Source: Plantago major (Eukaryota > Streptophyta > Magnoliopsida > Lamiales > Plantaginaceae). From it: a DNA stretch of 64,000 bases. Position 1 is the stretch's first letter; each line of letters opens with the position of its first letter. The stretch covers positions 88,812,877 through 88,876,876 of the forward strand of contig CM048840.1 in the NCBI GenBank assembly GCA_026545765.1, read 5' to 3'. The notes under the pieces are model-generated. The model made no database searches, was not told the origin of the DNA, and saw nothing but the letters and a program-made list of their open reading frames with translations. The translations under genes were made by a program, and so were the position numbers. Positions 58,233 to 64,000 of the stretch are shown in pieces.

Positions 58233-61200
58233 ATGTCGAAGGGTTAGTATCTTATTCTGATACTTCTTTACTTAATCTTCCATGTGTAATACGTATCATC
58301 CTTGTAGCTTTGATGATCAATTGGATTGTACAGTAAAATCGAGTTCAAATATTGAAGGAAAAATCTGTTCTTGGAACCCTAGTTTTATTTTGTGTTTCTC
58401 TGTTCGATTTTTTGTGGAAATAGAGCCTGATTTGTACTATTTTTTACAGATAAAGATGACAAGTTCAATATTAGGATGCATTATGGAAGAGAACAGTTCA
58501 TGGTGGCAAACATTGCTAGTAAGAGGTATACTTACTATAAGCTCCTTAATGAAGTTTTGAGCTCAGTTTTGAATGATGTGCCTTCTCAGAATACTTTGTT
58601 CTTTACTATGAAATTTGACGTTGAGGATAGTATGGAGCAGTTTGAAATATTGAGTGATAATGATGTGAAGATTATGTTTGAGAGAAACTGGACTAAGAAA
58701 GAAGTAGAGTTATACATTGAAACTGGTGATGTTGCTCCTATGGTTGTTGATTATAGTGGGAGAAAGCAAAATAGGAGTAGGCAGTCTATGTGGTCTGATG
58801 ACATTGAAGAGTTGTATGAACCCCCCCCCCCCCCCCACCCACTAACACTGAACCACCTACAGAAAGAACAAGGCCATTTAGGGGTAGGAGAATAAACAAT
58901 CTAAGAATCTATTTGCCAAAGATGTTTATGTTGATTTAACTCTAGAGAGTTCTGATGATGAGGCAGAATTAACCCCCCTTGTTGAGCATGAAAAAGTTTC
59001 TTCTCCTATGCATGAAAAAATGCCTTCACCTTTGCATGAAAACACTCCATCTTCTGTGCATGAAAAGAATTCTTCTCCTATGCATGAAACAGTTCATTCT
59101 CCTATACATGAAAAAATGCCTTCGCCTTTGCATGAAACCACTCCATCTTCTGTGCATGAAAATGCTTCTCCTATGCATGAAAAAATCCCTTCACCTGTGC
59201 AAGAATCTGTCACAACTCCTATCATTCACTCACCCCCTGTCAGTCCATATATTCCCAAGTCCACCACTGATGATGAGCCATTTGCAACTGAACACATGTC
59301 ATTTACCATGGATGACATTGACTTTGAGGAATTGATTTACAATTCCATGAACTCTGACATCCCAATTACCCAAGATGGAATTGGTAGCACCTCACAAGAA
59401 CCAACTAATGATCATGTAGTAGTTGAGAATTGCTATGACACACCGTCCAGAAAGGGTAAGGGCAAGGCAGTTGAGTGTGATGATTACATGGATGATTGTG
59501 AAGATAAGTGTCCTGATGAGATGTATGGATATGAGTCTGAGGATTAGGCCATAGGGTTTACTAGATGCCCTAAGTATGATTCTGCAGATGAGAATGTTAG
59601 TGATCATGAAGCTGAAGGAGATGGTAATGACAGTCAAGGAGATGGTGTTGATGATAATGATGATAATGGAGGAGATGATTATGAATCTGATGCTGATTAT
59701 CATCATGATCCTCAAGAGGATATTGAACATGGGTTTGGGATGAGTTTGATCAATCCAATGAACAGTGGGACAAGGAGTTTAAGGTGGGGGGGATGTTTGC
59801 AACTAAGAAGGAGTTGATAATGAGGGCTAAAGAGTACTCATTGAAGGTAGGGTTTCACATAAAAAAATTTAAAAATGATAGGACCAGGTTCACTGCATAC
59901 TGTGAAGGTCAAGCATGTAAGTGGAGACTTCATGCATCAATCATGGATGACCAAAAGACCTTTGCAGTAAAGAGTTATCATGGGGGTCATAGGTGCATTA
60001 GGCAGGTAAACAAAAAGGAGGTTGATTGTAACTGGCTTGCCTCCAAGATTTGTGGAGAGTTGAAGAAAAATCCAAACATGTAGGCCAAGGCATTGAAAGT
60101 ATGGGCTACTAAGGAGTTGGGGGGTAACAGTCCGTTACATGAGAATGTATAGGTCTAGGGTAAAAGCTATGGAAATTCTTGGGGGAGATCCAGTTGAGGC
60201 TTATAGGCTTATGCCTAAATATGAAGACATGATTCTCAGAACTAATCCTGGCAGCACTGTGGGTTTTTTTAGGACAACTATGGTGGATAGGCCTCCATAG
60301 TTCAAGAGGTTCTTTGTTGGTATGGAGGCACTGCAGAGGGGTTTCTTGAATGGATGTGCCCCATTTCTATTCTTTGATGGGTGCCATCTAAGGAGCAGGT
60401 ATAAGGGTATGTTGCTTAGTTGTGTTGGCATTGATGCTAATGGAGGGATTTTCCCATTGGCTTATGCTGTGACTGAAAGTGAATGCAAAGATAGCTGGGG
60501 GGTTCTTTCTACAATGCTTGGAGCACATGATAGGACCTTGGGATGGAGAGAAACACTGGCATTTCATAGCAGATAGGCAAAAGGTTTAAGTCCACTACTT
60601 ATGTCAGTTTACAGTTTACAGTTTACTCAACTTATTTAACATATGTTTGTTTACTTAACATGTTTATTTTCCATTGTTTGTGATCATATAAGGGCCTGAT
60701 TAAAGTGATTATGGATCAAGCACCATAAGTTCAGAATAGAAAATGTGCAAAGCACATTTATGATAACTTTAAGTCAAAATTTCCAAGTGCAACAATGAGG
60801 AGATACTTTTGGCAAGCTGTGACTGCATTCACACCTTATGGCTTTCACAAAGCTATGCAAAGGCTCAAGGAAGGTAAAACTATTATTATTTTGTTGCAAA
60901 CTCGATTGGTTTTTGTAATATGGTCATGAGCATGCATTTATTCTAGTTAAAATTACATGTTTAGGAAATGAGAGAGCATATGATTGGCTGATGAATATTG
61001 AACTCAGTTTATGGGCTAGGCATGCATATGATCCAACTCCTAAAGTGGATTATTGCACAAACAATTGTAGTGAGTCTTTTAACAGTTGGGTTGAGCCAAA
61101 TAGGGGCTTCTCAGTCCTTAACATTCTAGAGGGACTTAGGACTCAGATCATGCAAAGAGTAACAGTTAGGAGGCAAAAAAGGTGCAAGAAACAAGGCAGT

Positions 61201-62027
61201 TGCAATGCCTAAGGTTATGTTTAAGCTCAATGAGTCCTTATTGCAGTCAAGAAGATGCTCAATTATGTCTGAATCTGGCATGGTCTTTGAAGTTCAAGAT
61301 ATAAGCTTTAGGTTTGTTGTCAATCTTGTCAATAGATCATGTGATTGTAGGAGATGGGATATAAGTGGGATACCTTGTAGGCATGCCTGGACAACAATAA
61401 ATCATATGACATTGAAAGGTGAGGATTTCTTGTCTCCAAACCACACAAAGGCAGTCTACATGAGAGCCTATGACATGATGATGCAACCCATTCCTCATCA
61501 CAACTTCTGGCCAAATGATTTAACCCCTGAAGAGTGTTCTCCAGCTGAAGTTAAAAGTCTTCCAGGAAGACCAGCTCTGAAAAGGAAGAAGCATTTGAAC
61601 CTGGTGCTCAGGGGAAAAAGAAGCCAACTCCAGGTATTAAGAGACTTTATAAGTGCACCTTGTGTTTGAAAACTGGACACAACAAAAAGAAGTTCACTTT
61701 GAACAATGGTGGTCCCGGTCCTTCAAATGTATGCTTCTAACCTTTTCTACTTAGTATGCATTCATTCTTTCTCATGTTTACTTAAATCTCATTTCAATTC
61801 TTACCCTGCACTGCTCTGCCTTTCACCATATTTACTCAATCTTTCTGTTTTATTATTTATAGGGGTGTATGAGAAAGATGAAGGAAAATGTTGCATCATC
61901 TCCAGGAAAAAGAAAAGCAACTGCAAGTACCAGTAGACCAGTGAAGCAAGTGAAAAAAAGAAAAGGAGCCAATGTTGGAGTTGAAGAGCAATGCTCACAG
62001 CAAATTCCTTACTCTCAGTTTGATTAA
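58233..62027 (+). pseudogene. mudrA-type MULE transposase, multi-exon, broken
   Basis: ATG at 58233; intron 58243-58450 joins in frame to a PB1-like N-terminal domain (FNIRMHYGREQFM onward). Then come a proline run with a long C homopolymer (about 58820), HEK/PSP repeats (58988-59210) and an acidic stretch. The MuDR DNA-binding domain with Cys/His residues is at about 59784-60020 (YCEGQACKWR to YHGGHRC). The MULE catalytic core has FFDGCHLRSRYKG near 60365-60405 and CSESFN near 61065. The SWIM zinc finger CDCRRWDISGIPCRHA is near 61340-61390, and a zinc-knuckle-like CTLCLKTGHN near 61650 has its last Cys lost. Introns follow about 60583 and 60872. Stops at 60080, 60298 and 60727, and frameshifts near 59545 and 61200, make it non-functional. 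Confidence 0.85.
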
Positions 62028-62288
62028 TCAGTAATTGGTGTTTATTATCTTGTTTTGGTGACAATTTAGACTGATTTATGGTGTATGCTCTATTCTGGAT
62101 TATGCTTTTGTTTATGATGGTTTATGTATGGATGGTGAAGGCAGCCCTATGTGGTGTCATTTTTCTTTTGCACTGATTTTGCTCAGTTGAATGATGTGAA
62201 CTAATTTGGATGTTTATTAAATGAAGCACTTCATTGTCATACCTTTGCTGATACATATTGCAAACAATATCATTGCATTTTGTAGATA

Positions 62289-62714
62289 TTACTCTCTAAT
62301 AAGTGCCTTTGCCATTAGAAAAACTAGTAGCTTGTTTAGGTTGTTCTGCTCTTCTTGAATTCTTGCTTGTTCTTGGTTTGAATCAATCATCTCCCTGAGT
62401 GGCCTGTTGGTATTGTTCTGTTCTTCAAGCACTGCATGAATTGATTGAATCAAGGTGTTGATTAGCTTGTTGGTGGTGTTCTCTTGTTGAGGCCTTGATT
62501 GTGCTTCATCTTCACCAACCACTTCAACTGTTTTTTGCACCTCTTCTTCAACCCAGTGAGAGAAGATATGTACCGGACATCGATTGTACAATCTTCCGGG
62601 ATTCATCTTTAATCAAGACTTCCAAATTGTTGTTTTATGCCCGCATTTGACACAAAATTGATCTCTTCCACCAGAAACATGAACAGCTCCTGAACCTTCA
62701 CTTGAAGAAGCCAT
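62289..62714 (-). pseudogene. GRF-type zinc-finger ORF of the MULE, convergent
   Basis: The minus-strand ATG at 62714 begins MASSSEGSGAVHVSGG. FCVKCGHKT then gives the first Cys pair, followed by a TGA at about 62616. The frame continues with NPGRLYNRC and HIFSHWVEEE, the NPGRRFY...C...F.W pattern of GRF zinc fingers (zf-GRF). A Gln/Asn/Glu-rich coiled-coil-like tail follows (LIQSIHAVLEEQNNTNRPLR and onward) to the stop near 62289. It is tail-to-tail with the transposase, the arrangement of the accessory mudrB gene in maize MuDR, though the protein family differs. GRF domains bind nucleic acid in other proteins; its role here is unknown. Confidence 0.6.
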
Positions 62715-63165
62715 AATCTGCAAAACAAATTAAACAAATTGAATGAAATTTGATGAAGAAGGAGACTAAGATGAGAAGAGATTTAAATAGAAGGAAAAAT
62801 ACTCCCTCCCAATGGTAACAACGGCTAGTTTTTTAAATTGCCTTCAAATTTTATTACATTTTGGCCATCACTTTTTAATAACAGATTAGTCCAGGCATAT
62901 GGCGCCAACTGGGGGTTATTCTCGTCATTATACACTAACAAAACAATAATAATACATTAAAGAAACTAAATTAAATACATAAAAGGGAAAATCAATTTTG
63001 CACCATTTCCACGTCATTAAAGATCTGCCACATCAGTAATTAAGTTTGACTTTTTGTTTGTTTTGTTATTTTGTATTTCATTTTGGACTAATCCGTTATT
63101 GTTTAAATTCTGGCGACTAATTTAGAGTAGGGATGTTTTGCAGGGGGGGCTGGTGTAATTTTCTG

Positions 63166-63230
63166 TATCATTAATATCGTTGGTCCCTTAGACAACAAGG
63201 TTAAAGTCTTGAGGGTGGGGGGGGGGGGGG
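63166..63230 (+). promoter_or_regulatory. Retroelement 3' interior with G-rich tract
   Basis: After the MULE target duplication, the host element resumes and ends in AGTCTTGAGGGT followed by 14 G (63217-63230). It looks like a polypurine tract directly before an LTR beginning TGATGTGCACTTG. Confidence 0.5.
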
Positions 63231-64000
63231 TGATGTGCACTTGAAAATTTGAATGCGTTGTAGTACCTGTAACTCTCTATTACAATCAAAGATTAAATTT
63301 ATAATTATCGTAACCTCACAAACACACAACAATAGTGGTAAGTTAACTCGGAATGTCGTTCTCCACATACACTTAGCGTAGGAACAAACAAGTAACGATT
63401 TGATTTCGCATGCAGACAGCAGACAGATTAAAGTAAACAGATTGTATGTAAACAGAAGATTGAATCACAATTAAACCCTAATTCTATGATGAAATCGATG
63501 ATGGTGATTGGTGTAAAGGATCCCCGACCAAGCTCTATTATGCAATTCCCAACTACTTAGAATCAAACAACATACTAGCCGTCTACAGGCAGCAAAGAAA
63601 CATGCCAAAAGGATCAAGTCGTAGTTAATCCGGACACCTTCACTTTACCAACAGTGTGTTGTGTCACTCAACACACTATCTCGTCTCGTTTTCAGACAAA
63701 CCCCATAGGATAATGGAAAGTCCGTTACCAAGTCGTAGTTAGTAAGGATTTCCCATGCAAAGAGTCGGACGAATAAAGAACAAGTACGAAATTACGTTTT
63801 AAAACTAATTCATTAATATAACATGGCATATAAAGAAATAACAATAATAGAGTTTCGGCGGTTCGCCTTTACAAGAGAAAGTTAGCTACTCATAATAATC
63901 TATTGACAGAAATCGAAAAACAGAAAGAGAGAGGAGGAGGAGGAGAAGAAGAAGAAGAAGAAGAAGAAGAAGAAGAAGAAGAAGAAGAAGAAGAAGAAGA
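63231..64000 (+). mobile_element. Probable 3' LTR of the host retroelement, partial
   Basis: Starts TGATGTGCACTTG after a purine tract. No ORF is seen. The right end is outside the window, so the LTR identity rests on the tract and the TG start only. Confidence 0.4.
63929..64000. repeat. (GGA/GAA)n microsatellite at window edge
   Basis: AGAGGAGGAGGAGGA changes into a GAA tract that runs to the last base. Confidence 0.95.

Larger units (their letters stand above)
57859..63165 (+). mobile_element. Mutator-like element (MULE), 5307 bp, decayed
   Basis: It is flanked by a perfect 9-bp target duplication TATCATTAA (57850-57858 and 63166-63174), diagnostic of Mutator. Its ends are imperfect inverted repeats: left GGGGTAATTACATTTAGTCC, right (reverse complement) CAGAAAATTACACCAGCCCC, with further similarity for about 80-90 bp (AACAATAACAGTTTAGTCCA against AACAATAACGGATTAGTCCA). 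It encodes a mudrA-type transposase on the plus strand and a GRF-zinc-finger ORF on the minus strand. Confidence 0.92.

Noticed and set aside
59392..59730. Minus-strand ORF rich in Ile opposite the MULE transposase
   Set aside because: It is the complement of an acidic GAT/GAA-rich coding stretch of the transposase.

Overview
The window is plant nuclear DNA, most likely from a eudicot with a TE-rich genome. It is AT-rich, has one ordinary intron-bearing plant gene family (WAT1-related/UMAMIT-type EamA transporter, six exons) and otherwise consists of nested transposable elements. I see no prokaryotic, organellar, tRNA, rRNA or CRISPR features. The species cannot be fixed from the sequence.

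Layout. 1-12502: two minus-strand Ty1/copia elements of Sirevirus type. Element A (1-8756, running off the left edge) is inserted in the gag of element B (8757-12502). 12503-13757: non-coding DNA with two tandem duplications. 13758-18531: WAT1 locus copy 1, with an intact 378-codon gene, its promoter and MITEs. 18522-23905: a tandem duplication whose unit starts inside the WAT1 3' flank; it carries fragments of an unclassified LTR-type element. 23906-26491: decayed ORF1 (Transposase_24-like) of a CACTA element on the minus strand. 26497-41590: a complete 15.1-kb Sirevirus-like element C with two LTRs, 5-bp target duplication CTAAT, gag, pol and a very long third ORF region. 41596-43190: ends of two CACTA elements with different subterminal repeats. 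43555-48440: WAT1 locus copy 2, almost identical to copy 1 but frameshifted in exon 4. 48441-50368, 56172-57858 and 63166-64000: remains of one or more LTR elements. These are split by an Athila-like gypsy element without reverse transcriptase or integrase (50369-56171, target duplication GCTCT) and a Mutator-like element (57859-63165, target duplication TATCATTAA).

Most coding DNA is broken by frameshifts and stops; only WAT1 copy 1 looks functional. The two WAT1 copies lie about 30 kb apart and the DNA between them is largely transposon. A plausible history is a local duplication of the WAT1 locus, later pushed apart by nested insertions.

The least ordinary signals are these: (i) five short GT-AG intron-like segments in the third ORF of Sirevirus C; (ii) an array of short hairpins with a conserved loop and covarying arms directly after the pol stop codon in elements A and C; (iii) a sharp fall in identity at one 10-bp motif that is also the junction of a tandem duplication; and (iv) a convergent GRF-zinc-finger ORF inside the Mutator-like element. 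I found no convincing wholly new biological system. All identifications come from reading motifs by eye; no database search was made.
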